Source: Hymenobacter sp. BT559 (lineage in GTDB: Bacteria > Bacteroidota > Bacteroidia > Cytophagales > Hymenobacteraceae). Taken from it: a DNA stretch of 64,000 nt. Within the stretch, counting starts at the first letter, position 1, and every line of letters starts with the position of its first letter. The stretch covers positions 124,001 to 188,000 of the forward strand of contig NZ_JAELXV010000006.1 in assembly GCF_016427535.1 (NCBI RefSeq), written 5' to 3'. Both the position numbers and the translations under genes were made by a program. The notes under the pieces were generated by a model. The model was not told the DNA's origin. It was given only the letters and a program-made list of their open reading frames with translations, and ran no database searches. Shown here piece after piece: positions 1 through 7,369 of this stretch.

Positions 1-443
1 CCGAGTACTCGCTCTTCGACCGCCACGTGGAGGAGGAAGGCATTTTGGAAGCCACACGCGAGTTGGGCATCGGCTTCGTGGCGTACTCGCCCCTAGGTCG
101 CGGCTTTTTGTCGGGCGACATCAAGACGCCCGACGACTTTGAGCCTACCGATTCGCGCCGGTTTTTCCCGCGCTACCAGGGCGAGAATTTTTACAAGAAC
201 CTGGAGCTAGTGCAGAAGCTGCAAACCCTAGCCGAGACAAAGGGCGTGACCTCTTCCCAGCTGGCACTTGCCTGGGTGCTGGCCCAGGGCGTAGTTGCCA
301 TTCCGGGCACCAAGCGCCGCAAGTATCTGGAGCAGAACGTGGCCGCAGCCAGTATCACGCTGAGCCCGCAGGAACTAGCTGACCTCGATGCCATCATGCC
401 GGTGGGCAGCGCGGCGGGCGCGGCCTACCCGGCAGGGCTGTAA
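1..443 (+). CDS. Aldo/keto reductase, C-terminal part (cut by window start)
   Basis: The frame is open from base 3 to the stop at 441-443; the 5' end lies outside the window. The visible protein starts EYSLFDRHVEEEGIL and continues with GFVAYSPLGRGFLSG and later VVAIPGTKRRKYLEQN, the hallmark C-terminal half of NADPH-dependent aldo/keto reductases (TIM barrel; the Ser/Gly-rich stretch and the GTKR..YL.QN stretch hold the NADPH phosphate). The tail ALDAIMP-type ending fits the subfamily that acts on sugar and xenobiotic aldehydes, but the substrate cannot be told. The catalytic Asp/Tyr/Lys/His lie upstream, out of view. The next gene on the same strand is an AraC-type regulator, a common partner for such reductases. 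Confidence 0.93.
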   Translation, partial: EYSLFDRHVEEEGILEATRELGIGFVAYSPLGRGFLSGDIKTPDDFEPTDSRRFFPRYQGENFYKNLELVQKLQTLAETKGVTSSQLALAWVLAQGVVAIPGTKRRKYLEQNVAAASITLSPQELADLDAIMPVGSAAGAAYPAGL

Positions 444-461
444 CTTGCTAAAGACAACCTA

Positions 462-560
462 AAACAAAGTCTGCCGTGCTGAGCTGCCGAAGTGTCTCTA
501 CCGCTTTATTCAGCATGCGGTAGAGATGCTTCGGCAGGCTCAGCACGGCAGACTTTGTTT
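462..560. repeat. Long near-perfect hairpin between genes
   Basis: Bases 462-503 and 517-560 are inverted repeats of about 43 bp with one single-base gap and two mismatches, around a 13-base centre. The arms begin AAACAAAGTCTGCCGTGCTG. It lies between the aldo/keto reductase and the AraC gene. It could end transcription of the first gene, but it is much longer than a usual terminator and has no strong T run, so it looks more like a small palindromic repeat element. Confidence 0.75.
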
Positions 561-597
561 GACTATTTGATTCTAAACGAAGAAGATATCCTCTGTT

Positions 598-1518
598 ATG
601 AAACCGGCTGCCAACGACCTTCAGGTACTGCACACCGTTACGGAATATGCCCGGTTCTGCGGGTTAGAAGCGCCCCGGCACCCTCTGCTTACTATCATTG
701 ACCTAGCCACGACGCGGGGCCAGCCGCGCCCCACCGGCCTGACGCCGATAGTGCAGCAGTTTTATACTATCTGGCTCAAAAAGAACATCAAAGGCACTAT
801 CTACTACGGGCGGCAGTCCTACGACTTTGGCGAAGGCGTGCTGGGTTTTCAGGCGCCGGGCCAGGTTTTCGCCATTGATGAAACCCTAGACCTCTCCGAA
901 ATCAGCGGCTGGGGGCTGGTGCTCCACCCCGACTTTCTGCACAAGCACCCGCTGGGCAAGAAAATAGCGAGCTACAGCTTTTTCTCTTACCAAGTCCACG
1001 AGGCGCTGCACCTGTCAGCGCAGGAAGAACGGGTGCTCGACGGCATCCTCACTGGCATTCGGCATGAGTATGAGCAGCCCATCGATGCCTTTAGCCAAGA
1101 CGTGCTCGTGTCGCAGCTAGAGGTGCTGCTAAACTACGCCAACCGCTTTTACCACCGCCAGTTTCTCACGCGGCGGCCGGCCGAGCACGACCTGCTCAGC
1201 CGCTTCGAGGCGTTGCTGACCGACTACTTTGCCCAGAGCGGCGAGCAGCCGCTGCCCACCGTACAGTACTTCGCCGATGCGCTGCACGTGTCGCCGGCCT
1301 ACCTCAGCGACATGCTGCGCACCCTCACCGGCCAAACCACCCAGCAGCACATCCACTACGGCCTTATTGAGAAAGCCAAGCAACTGCTACTCAGCACCTC
1401 GCTTTCCATCAACGAAACAGCTTTCCAGCTGGGCTTTGAGTACCCGCAGTATTTCACGCGGCTTTTCAAAAACAAAACAGGGCTGACGCCAGCCGCCTTT
1501 CGCCTCTCGGCGCAGTAG
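598..1518 (+). CDS. AraC-family transcriptional regulator
   Basis: 306 residues. The last 100 or so residues hold the two helix-turn-helix units of the AraC/XylS family: FADALHVSPAYLSDMLR, then INETAFQLGFEYPQYFTRLF followed by the classic KNKTGLTPAAFR ending. The N-terminal 190 residues look like a cupin-type ligand-sensing domain (YYGRQSYDFGEGVLGFQAPGQ). A stretch of this kind is typical of Bacteroidota AraC proteins that sit beside aldo/keto reductase or short-chain dehydrogenase genes, so control of the upstream reductase is the simplest guess. It could instead be an EutR-type activator of the convergent eut genes, but the orientation and the terminator-like hairpin between them argue against that. 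ATG start at 598. Confidence 0.92.
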   Translation: MKPAANDLQVLHTVTEYARFCGLEAPRHPLLTIIDLATTRGQPRPTGLTPIVQQFYTIWLKKNIKGTIYYGRQSYDFGEGVLGFQAPGQVFAIDETLDLSEISGWGLVLHPDFLHKHPLGKKIASYSFFSYQVHEALHLSAQEERVLDGILTGIRHEYEQPIDAFSQDVLVSQLEVLLNYANRFYHRQFLTRRPAEHDLLSRFEALLTDYFAQSGEQPLPTVQYFADALHVSPAYLSDMLRTLTGQTTQQHIHYGLIEKAKQLLLSTSLSINETAFQLGFEYPQYFTRLFKNKTGLTPAAFRLSAQ

Positions 1519-1540
1519 GTTCTAGGTTGGTATCCGAGGT

Positions 1541-1619
1541 GTACCGTGGACCCTGCGGGTCCGCGAATTACTTGCCTTATTGCAACTACTCACGCGCGGA
1601 CCCGCAGGGTCCACGGTAC
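1541..1619. terminator. Perfect 25-bp stem between convergent genes
   Basis: Bases 1541-1565 and 1595-1619 are perfect inverted repeats (arm begins GTACCGTGGACCCTGCGGGT) around a 29-base loop. It sits between the stop codons of the AraC gene and eutC, which point at each other, so it can serve both strands. There is no T run, so it may be a repeat element rather than a classical terminator. Confidence 0.6.
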
Positions 1620-1629
1620 AGCCAGTCGG

Positions 1630-2397
1630 TTACTCGGGCAGCAAGTCGGCTTGGTCTTTCAGCGCCACGCCAGAGAGCTGGCGGCGCAGTGCCTCACGTA
1701 GCAGCCAGCTTAGCTTGGCCGCCGCGGCGGGATAAGGCAGGCCCGCGGGCCTGATATTCGACACGCAATTGCGCGCCTCGTCGGTGAGGCCGGGCCGCGG
1801 ACCGTAGGTGAAGTAGGCGCCTAGGCTATCGGGCGCGCTCAGCCCCGGTCGCTCGCCAATGAGCACCAGCACCAGTCGCGCCCGCAGCAAGTGGCCGATT
1901 TCATCGCCTAGGGCCACGCGGGCCTGTTCGGCCAGTACCAGCGGCCCAAGGCGCAAGCCCGTAGCGCGCAACTCTGGTAGCAGCAAGCCCAGCAGCGGCA
2001 CGGCATGCGCGTTGATAGCGGTGGCCGACAAACCATCGGCCAGCACGATGGCCACGTCGCAGTCGGCGTCAGCAGCTAGGTGAGCTTTTGATTCTTCAGC
2101 TAGCTGGCGGCCGTGGTCGGGGCGCTGGAGGTACTCCTGGCGGTTTTGGGCCTGGCTACTTACCTGGTGCACAGACAGACCTAGGGTGGCTAATTCAGCT
2201 AGCAGGCGCTCGGTATCAAGGGCCGAGTATACAGCATCGCGGGCGTGGGCGTGAGCCAGCTTGAAGGCCAGCGCCTCTTGCATGGGCACGCTGGTACCCG
2301 TGCGCCCTAAGGCTATGCGGGCGGCGGTGAAGGCGCGCAGGCCGGCCCACGGGTCGGGCTCCGGGGCAGCGGGAGGCAGGTCGGACAGGTCACTCAT
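1630..2397 (-). CDS. eutC: Ethanolamine ammonia-lyase small subunit EutC
   Basis: 255 residues. EutC is the light chain of the adenosylcobalamin-dependent lyase that splits ethanolamine into acetaldehyde and ammonia. The family signature IGERPGLSAPDSLGAYFTYG and the following ARNCVSNIRPAGLPY are intact near residues 180-225, as is VALGDEIGHLL. The N-terminal region before about residue 20 is short compared with the enterobacterial protein (about 295 residues). It is the last gene of the run permease-eutB-eutC on the minus strand; a hairpin repeat lies between eutB and eutC. No reactivating factor eutA and no microcompartment shell genes are seen nearby. Confidence 0.95.
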   Translation of the reverse strand: MSDLSDLPPAAPEPDPWAGLRAFTAARIALGRTGTSVPMQEALAFKLAHAHARDAVYSALDTERLLAELATLGLSVHQVSSQAQNRQEYLQRPDHGRQLAEESKAHLAADADCDVAIVLADGLSATAINAHAVPLLGLLLPELRATGLRLGPLVLAEQARVALGDEIGHLLRARLVLVLIGERPGLSAPDSLGAYFTYGPRPGLTDEARNCVSNIRPAGLPYPAAAAKLSWLLREALRRQLSGVALKDQADLLPE

Positions 2398-2436
2398 GGC
2401 AAAGGTTTCAAAATACCGACTTGAAAAATACGTCTG

Positions 2437-2531
2437 TCATTGCGAGGAGGAATGACGAAGCAATGGCATCAGAACGAACCAGTCTAGGTTCCATTCAAAT
2501 GCGATTGCTTCGTCGCGCCTCCTCGCAATGA
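2437..2531. repeat. Interspersed hairpin repeat, family A
   Basis: The sequence TCATTGCGAGGAGGAATGAC at 2437 is matched in inverted orientation by bases ending at 2531 (CGCGCCTCCTCGCAATGA). The arms are about 30 bp and imperfect. Related copies are at 56810-56892 and, degenerate, at 9335-9411. It lies in the gap between eutB and eutC, so it may affect the relative expression of the two subunits. Confidence 0.75.
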
Positions 2532-2543
2532 GTACCTTAAAAT

Positions 2544-3926
2544 CTACCGGAGCGCGGGCGGCAGCTGGCCCAATAGCCGCGCCGATGCGGCGGGCAGCAA
2601 CTGCCCTTGCGCATTGAAAATTCCTTGTTGCGCCAGCCACGCCTCGAACTCGGGCGCGGGTCGCAAACCCAGCACCTGCCGCACATAGAGCGAATCGTGA
2701 AAGGAAGTGGACTGGTAGCCGAGCATAATATCATCGGCCCCCGGAATGCCCATGATGTAGTTGCAGCCGGCCACGCCGAGCAGCGTGAGTAGCGTGTCCA
2801 TGTCGTCTTGGTCGGCCTCGGCGTGGTTGGTGTAGCACACGTCTACGCCCATTGGCAGGCCCAGGAGCTTGCCACAAAAGTGGTCTTCGAGGGCAGCTCG
2901 GATGATTTGCTTGCCGTCGTAGAGGTACTCGGGGCCGATGAAGCCGACCACCGTATTGACGAGCAGCGGCTGGAAGCGCCGGGCCACGGCGTAGGCACGG
3001 GCCTCGCAGGTTTGCTGGTCGAGGCCGTGGTGGGCATTGGCCGAAAGCGCGCTACCCTGGCCGGTTTCGAAGTACATCACGTCCTGACCCAGCGTACCGC
3101 GGCCCAGACTGAGCGTGGCCTCGTGGGCCTCTTGCAGCAGCCCTAGGTTAATGCCAAAGCTGGCATTGGTAGCCTCTGTGCCGCCGATGGATTGGAAGGT
3201 CAAATCGACCGGTACGCCTTGCTCGATGAGCTGCAAGGAAGTAGTGACGTGGCACAGTACGCACGACTGTGTCGGGATGGCGTACTGCTCGCGCACCGCA
3301 TCAAGCATGTACAGCAAGTCGCTCACCGCCTTAGGGTTGTCGGTGGCCGGATTGATACCTAGGACGGCGTCGCCGCTGCCATAGAGCAGGCCATCGACGA
3401 GGATGGCGGCGATGCCGCGCAGGTCGTCGGTGGGGTGGTTGGGCTGGAGGCGGGTGGCCAGGTGCCCGCGCAGCCCCAGGGTATTGCGAAAGCGCGTGAC
3501 AACCTCGACGCGCCGGGCCACCGCAATCAGCTCCTGGTTGCGCAGCAGCTTGCTCACGGCCGCCACCATCTCGGGCATGAGGCCGGGCGTCAGGGCGTGC
3601 AGCGCGGCAGCATCGGCCGCGTCCGACACGAGGTAATCGCGCAGTTGCCCCACCGTGAAGTGGGCAATGGGCGCAAACGCCGCCGCGTCGTGCGTGTCCA
3701 GAATCAGGCGCGTGACCTCATCCTGCTCGTAGGGCACCAGCGGCTCGTGCAGAAAGTCGCGCAGTGGCACATCGGCTAGGGCATACTGGGCGGCCACGCG
3801 CTCCTCATAGGTAGCGGCGGCCACGCCGGCCAGCACGTCGCCCGAACGCAGCGGCGTGGCGCGCGCCAGCAGCGTTTTCAGGTCGTCGAATACGTAGGCG
3901 CGCTGGCCGATGGTGTGGCGATACAT
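2544..3926 (-). CDS. eutB: Ethanolamine ammonia-lyase large subunit EutB
   Basis: 460 residues, close to the usual 453-465. EutB is the TIM-barrel heavy chain that holds the substrate site of the cobalamin-dependent lyase. Conserved stretches seen are YGSGDAVLGINPATDN, LTFQSIGGTEATNASFG, YFETGQGSALSANAHHG and MGVDVCYTNHAEADQDD, and the C-terminal GIPGADDIMLGYQSTSFHD. The ATG at 3926 (MYRHTIGQ) fits the family; a TTG further upstream would add five residues. The permease gene lies about 100 bases upstream and eutC 146 bases downstream. Acetaldehyde made here would need an aldehyde dehydrogenase not visible in this window. Confidence 0.96.
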   Translation of the reverse strand: MYRHTIGQRAYVFDDLKTLLARATPLRSGDVLAGVAAATYEERVAAQYALADVPLRDFLHEPLVPYEQDEVTRLILDTHDAAAFAPIAHFTVGQLRDYLVSDAADAAALHALTPGLMPEMVAAVSKLLRNQELIAVARRVEVVTRFRNTLGLRGHLATRLQPNHPTDDLRGIAAILVDGLLYGSGDAVLGINPATDNPKAVSDLLYMLDAVREQYAIPTQSCVLCHVTTSLQLIEQGVPVDLTFQSIGGTEATNASFGINLGLLQEAHEATLSLGRGTLGQDVMYFETGQGSALSANAHHGLDQQTCEARAYAVARRFQPLLVNTVVGFIGPEYLYDGKQIIRAALEDHFCGKLLGLPMGVDVCYTNHAEADQDDMDTLLTLLGVAGCNYIMGIPGADDIMLGYQSTSFHDSLYVRQVLGLRPAPEFEAWLAQQGIFNAQGQLLPAASARLLGQLPPALR

Positions 3927-4031
3927 GGGTACAATGAGCAATTAATAGTGAGCAATGAGCAGGCTTCCCCAAGGTAAAACGCTCCGAAAATCTGCGCTTT
4001 ACCCCTGCGAAACACTGCAAAAAACTACATT

Positions 4032-5321
4032 CTACTTACGCCCCAGCAGTCGGTACAGCACCAGTGCCACCAACAGCCCTGCCAGGAAGATACCGCTTAG
4101 CAGTAGATTGCTATAAACCAAGGCACCTAGGCTTACAATAGATAGCCCCAGCGCCATTAGCGGCACCAGCGGGTAGCCTGGCACGGCAAAGGGCCGCGCC
4201 AGCGCCGGCTCGCGGCGACGCAGCACAAAGAGGCTCACCAAGCTCACAATGTACATCACCAGCGCGCCCAGCACCGAGAGGATAATGACTTGCGCGGTAG
4301 TGCCCGTGAGCAGCGCCAGCAGCCCTACCCCACCACCCGCTACTAAGGCCCAGTGCGGCGCCCCCCGACCATTGAGCCGGGCCAAAAAACTCGGCAGATA
4401 GCCGCCGCGCGCCAGCGCGAATACCTGCCGCGAATAGCCGATAATGGTACCGTGAAATGAGGCCACCAGCCCAAACAGCCCGATGCTGGCGAAGAACTTG
4501 GTGAGCGGGCTGTCCTTGCCCAGCACCAGCGCTAGGGCCTCGGGCAACGGGTAATCAAGGTGGCTGAGGCGGCGCCAATCGGTAGCGCCGCCCGTGAGCA
4601 CCATCACGCCCAGGGCCAGCAGCACCAGCGTACCCAGGCCGTAGCCGTAGCCCAGGGGCAGGGTGCGGCGAGGGTCTTTCACTTCCTCAGCTACCATCGC
4701 CACGCCCTCGATGGCCAAGTAAAACCAGATGGCAAACGGCAGCGCCGCCAGCACACCCGCCAGCCGCAGCGGCACCGGGTGCGCCAGAAAATTGGCCAGC
4801 CTAAAGTGCGGCGCCAGCACGCCCATGAACACTAGTAGTTCGGCCACAGCCAGCACCGTGACTACCAGCGAGAACCGGGCCGACTCCTTGATGCCGAGCA
4901 GATTGATAATCGTGAACACCACGTAGCAGCCCACCGCCGTGCCCAGCACCGGCACCCTAGGGTGCAAAAAGTGCCCGTAGCTACCCAGCGCTAGCGCAAT
5001 GGCCGGCGGCGCCAGCAGAAACTCGACCAGCGTGGCGTAGCCCGCTACCAGCCCACCTAGGGGCCCCAGCGCCCGGTGCGCGTAGGCAAAGGGCCCGCCC
5101 GCCTGCGGGATGGCCGTGGTCAGCTCCGTGAAGCTGAGAATGAAGGTGATGTACAGCACCGTCACGACCAGCGTGGCCACTAGCAAGCCCACCGGCCCAG
5201 CCTCCGCCCAGCCCAGGTTCCAGCCAAAATATTCGCCCGAAATAACTAGGCCTACCGCGATGGCCCACAAACCCAGCGGCGTCAGTGTTTTCTGGAGGCT
5301 TGGGGCAGCGGACTGAGACAT
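4032..5321 (-). CDS. APC-family permease, probable ethanolamine transporter
   Basis: 429 residues with about twelve hydrophobic segments. The start of the core, LWAIAVGLVISGEYFGWNLG, and the GGPFAYAHRALGPLGG stretch place it in the amino acid/polyamine/organocation superfamily, close to the ethanolamine permeases (Eat) that resemble GABA and amino acid permeases. The tight placement in front of eutB on the same strand supports ethanolamine uptake across the inner membrane. The substrate call is from context; an amino acid permease would look the same at this level. Confidence 0.88.
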   Translation of the reverse strand: MSQSAAPSLQKTLTPLGLWAIAVGLVISGEYFGWNLGWAEAGPVGLLVATLVVTVLYITFILSFTELTTAIPQAGGPFAYAHRALGPLGGLVAGYATLVEFLLAPPAIALALGSYGHFLHPRVPVLGTAVGCYVVFTIINLLGIKESARFSLVVTVLAVAELLVFMGVLAPHFRLANFLAHPVPLRLAGVLAALPFAIWFYLAIEGVAMVAEEVKDPRRTLPLGYGYGLGTLVLLALGVMVLTGGATDWRRLSHLDYPLPEALALVLGKDSPLTKFFASIGLFGLVASFHGTIIGYSRQVFALARGGYLPSFLARLNGRGAPHWALVAGGGVGLLALLTGTTAQVIILSVLGALVMYIVSLVSLFVLRRREPALARPFAVPGYPLVPLMALGLSIVSLGALVYSNLLLSGIFLAGLLVALVLYRLLGRK

Positions 5322-5469
5322 AGGCTAGCGCTAGGTGACGAAGCGCTAAGGTCAGCCGTATTAGGCTAATAATCACTATGAGTAGCCGATTTCGGCGCCT
5401 TTTCCATTGCACAGGGCGCAGTAGCTAGCGCATGGTGGCGCGGATGCTGCGTGGCTGGCTACTTACACC

Positions 5470-5515
5470 AACGCCTACCCTACTGCCTCGTTTAAGAAGC
5501 AGCAGAGTAGGCGTT
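5470..5515 (-). terminator. Hairpin downstream of kduI
   Basis: Bases 5470-5486 (AACGCCTACCCTACTGC) pair with 5499-5515 around a loop of about 12 bases. It follows the kduI stop codon on the minus strand and separates kduI from the permease-eutBC genes. There is no T run on the minus strand, so the termination role is inferred from position. Confidence 0.5.
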
Positions 5516-5540
5516 TGAATAATACTACGCGGTGGGTTTA

Positions 5541-6371
5541 CTACCGCAGGTCGGCCAGGGCCACCGCGTCCATATCGGTGTACTCCAGGTTTTCACCGGC
5601 CATGCCCCAGATGAAGGCGTAGGCCGCCGAGCCGCAGCCAGTGTGGATAGACCACGGCGGCGACAGGATGGCCTGCTCGTTGCTGACCCACAGCGGGCGA
5701 GTTTCCTGGGGCTCGCCCAGCAGGTGCAGCACGCGCTGGCCGTCGTTCATGTTAAAGTACAGGTAGGCCTCCATGCGGCGGTCGTGCACGTGCGAGGGCA
5801 TGGTGTTCCACACCGAGCCGGGCTTGAGCTGGGTGAGGCCCATCACGAGCTGGCAGCTCGCAATGCCTTCGTTGTAGATATACTTGTAGATGGTGCGCTC
5901 ATTGGCCGTTTCCTGGGCGCCCATTTGCACGGGCGTGGCCTCGGCCTGGGTGCGGCGGGTGGTGGGGTACTCCTTGTGCGCAGGGGCCGACAGCAAGTAA
6001 AATTTGGCTGGCTCGGCGGCATTCACGCTCTTAAATTCTACTTCTTTGCAGCCTTTGCCCACGTAGAGGCAGTCTTGGTTACCTAGGTCATGCGTGGTAC
6101 CATCCACTACGATTTGGCCGGCGCCGCCCACGTTGAGGGCGCCTAGCTCACGGCGCTCTAGGAAGAAGTTGGCCTTGAGGTTGCCGGGATTGGGCAGCGG
6201 CAAACCGGCCTCGGTAGGCATTGCCCCGCCCACTATCATGCGGTCGTAGTGCGTGTAGGTCAGCTCAATGGCGCCGGGCGTGAAGATGTTTTCAATCAGA
6301 AAGTGCTCGCGCAGTCCGGCGGTGTTCAGGCCGGCCGTTTCGCGGGCACTAATGGCAAAGCGTTGTGTCAT
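5541..6371 (-). CDS. kduI: 5-dehydro-4-deoxy-D-glucuronate isomerase KduI
   Basis: 276 residues, the normal length (278 in E. coli). KduI interconverts 5-keto-4-deoxyuronate and 2,5-diketo-3-deoxygluconate, a step in breakdown of unsaturated uronates from pectin and similar polymers. It is a cupin; the zinc ligands are visible as His194, His196 and Glu201 in MPSHVHDRRMEAY and His243 in PPWSIHTG, in the same spacing as the E. coli enzyme. The ATG at 6371 fits the family; a TTG at 6386 would lie inside a repeat. kduD follows upstream, giving the normal kduD-kduI pair. A solo inverted-repeat end lies three bases before the ATG. Confidence 0.95.
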   Translation of the reverse strand: MTQRFAISARETAGLNTAGLREHFLIENIFTPGAIELTYTHYDRMIVGGAMPTEAGLPLPNPGNLKANFFLERRELGALNVGGAGQIVVDGTTHDLGNQDCLYVGKGCKEVEFKSVNAAEPAKFYLLSAPAHKEYPTTRRTQAEATPVQMGAQETANERTIYKYIYNEGIASCQLVMGLTQLKPGSVWNTMPSHVHDRRMEAYLYFNMNDGQRVLHLLGEPQETRPLWVSNEQAILSPPWSIHTGCGSAAYAFIWGMAGENLEYTDMDAVALADLR

Positions 6372-6374
6372 AAA

Positions 6375-6432
6375 TCGCAGATTCAAACGGATTAAACGGA
6401 TTTCGCAGATACGCTTGGCTGCGCCAAGCTGA
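6375..6432. repeat. Solo copy of a 58-bp inverted-repeat end, directly before kduI
   Basis: This stretch, starting TCGCAGATTCAAACGGATT and ending GCGCCAAGCTGA, is a diverged copy of the ends of the element at 28130-28394. No second arm is seen here. Its outer edge lies three bases from the kduI ATG, the same edge that touches the start codon of the gene at 28394. It may therefore supply the leader of kduI. Confidence 0.75.
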
Positions 6433-6514
6433 CTGCTTTTGATGTCGGTTATTGCTTTTTAGGTGACGAGGTTGCGTGCTCGCCACGCATGGTGGCGCGT
6501 GCAACTGCCTGGAC

Positions 6515-7285
6515 TTACCGGCCCATCCAGCCGCCGTCTACGGTGAGGATGGTGCCGTGCACGTAGGCGCCAGCTTCGGAGGCGAGGAACACGACCGGCC
6601 CCTTGAAGTCAGCGGCTTCGCCCCAGCGGCCGGCCGGAATGCGACCTAGGATGCTGGCCGAGCGGTCGGGGTCATTACGCAGCGCCTCGGTGTTATCGGT
6701 GGCGATGTAGCCGGGCGCGATGCCGTTCACATTCACGCCTTTGCCGGCCCACTCGTTGGCTAGCGCTTTCACTACCGAGCCAATAGCGCCTTTGCTGGCG
6801 GCGTAGCCCGGCACGTTGATGCCGCCTTGGAAGGTGAGCAGCGAAGCCGTAAAAATGATTTTGCCCGAGCCCTGCTTCATCATGCGGCCGCCGATGGCGC
6901 GGGCCAGCCGGAAGGGCGAGTCGAGGTTGATGGCTAGCACGTCGTCCCAATCTTGGTCGGAGTGCTCGGCAGCGGGGGCGCGGCGAATGGTACCGGCGTT
7001 ATTCACCAGAATATCAATTTGCTCGAAGTCGGCCAGCACCTGGGCGGTGAAGGCATCGGCGCTGGCGCGCTGGCTGAAATCGGCCTGGTAGGCGAAGAAC
7101 TGCCGACCTAGGGCCCGCACTTGCTTGCCTGTTTCGCCACCGTCGGCGGCCATCGTGGCCGATACACCAATGATGTCGGCGCCGGCCTCAGCGAGACCTA
7201 GGGCCATGCCCTGGCCGATGCCGCGGTTGCTGCCCGTGACTAAGGCGATTTTGCCGTCGAGGCGAAAGAGAGAATCTACACTCAT
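6515..7285 (-). CDS. kduD: 2-dehydro-3-deoxy-D-gluconate 5-dehydrogenase KduD
   Basis: 256 residues, a classical short-chain dehydrogenase of the KduD type, which reduces 2,5-diketo-3-deoxygluconate to KDG after KduI. The NAD-binding LVTGSNRGIG is at residues 15-24, NNAG at 95-98, and the catalytic Ser148, Tyr161 and Lys165 (YAASK) are present, with APGYIATDNTEALRND after them as in KduD. It precedes kduI on the same strand with a 143-base gap that contains the solo repeat. A general SDR is the alternative, but the pairing with kduI makes KduD likely. ATG at 7285. Confidence 0.93.
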   Translation of the reverse strand: MSVDSLFRLDGKIALVTGSNRGIGQGMALGLAEAGADIIGVSATMAADGGETGKQVRALGRQFFAYQADFSQRASADAFTAQVLADFEQIDILVNNAGTIRRAPAAEHSDQDWDDVLAINLDSPFRLARAIGGRMMKQGSGKIIFTASLLTFQGGINVPGYAASKGAIGSVVKALANEWAGKGVNVNGIAPGYIATDNTEALRNDPDRSASILGRIPAGRWGEAADFKGPVVFLASEAGAYVHGTILTVDGGWMGR

Positions 7286-7313
7286 AAGGTGGCGGGAAGT
7301 AAATCGATTGTGC

Positions 7314-7321
7314 CAAAAGTA
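7314..7321 (-). promoter_or_regulatory. Bacteroidota -7 box for kduD
   Basis: On the minus strand these bases read TACTTTTG, a full match to TAnnTTTG, the -7 element of Bacteroidota housekeeping promoters. It would start transcription about 20 bases before the kduD ATG. The region where a -33 box should be is the acs terminator hairpin and has no clear TTG. Confidence 0.45.
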
Positions 7322-7353
7322 AGAACGCCGCCCGGAGTACGGGCGGCGTTCTT
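7321..7353 (-). terminator. Terminator of acs
   Basis: Perfect 14-bp stem (7321-7334 with 7340-7353, arm AAGAACGCCGCCCG) and a five-base loop, just after the acs stop codon. It separates acs from kduD and directly abuts the kduD -7 box. Confidence 0.8.
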
Positions 7354-7369
7354 TTATTTAAATCCGGGC

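Noticed and set aside
3927..3965. ATGAGCAATTAATAGTGAGC-type short repeat before eutB, with a similar stretch in the sensor kinase gene near 10860
   Set aside because: Only about 20 bases of loose similarity; too little to call a repeat family from this window.
5322..5540. A cobalamin riboswitch or eut antiterminator hairpins before the ethanolamine genes
   Set aside because: No B12-box-like sequence or paired eut hairpin motif could be found in the leader.
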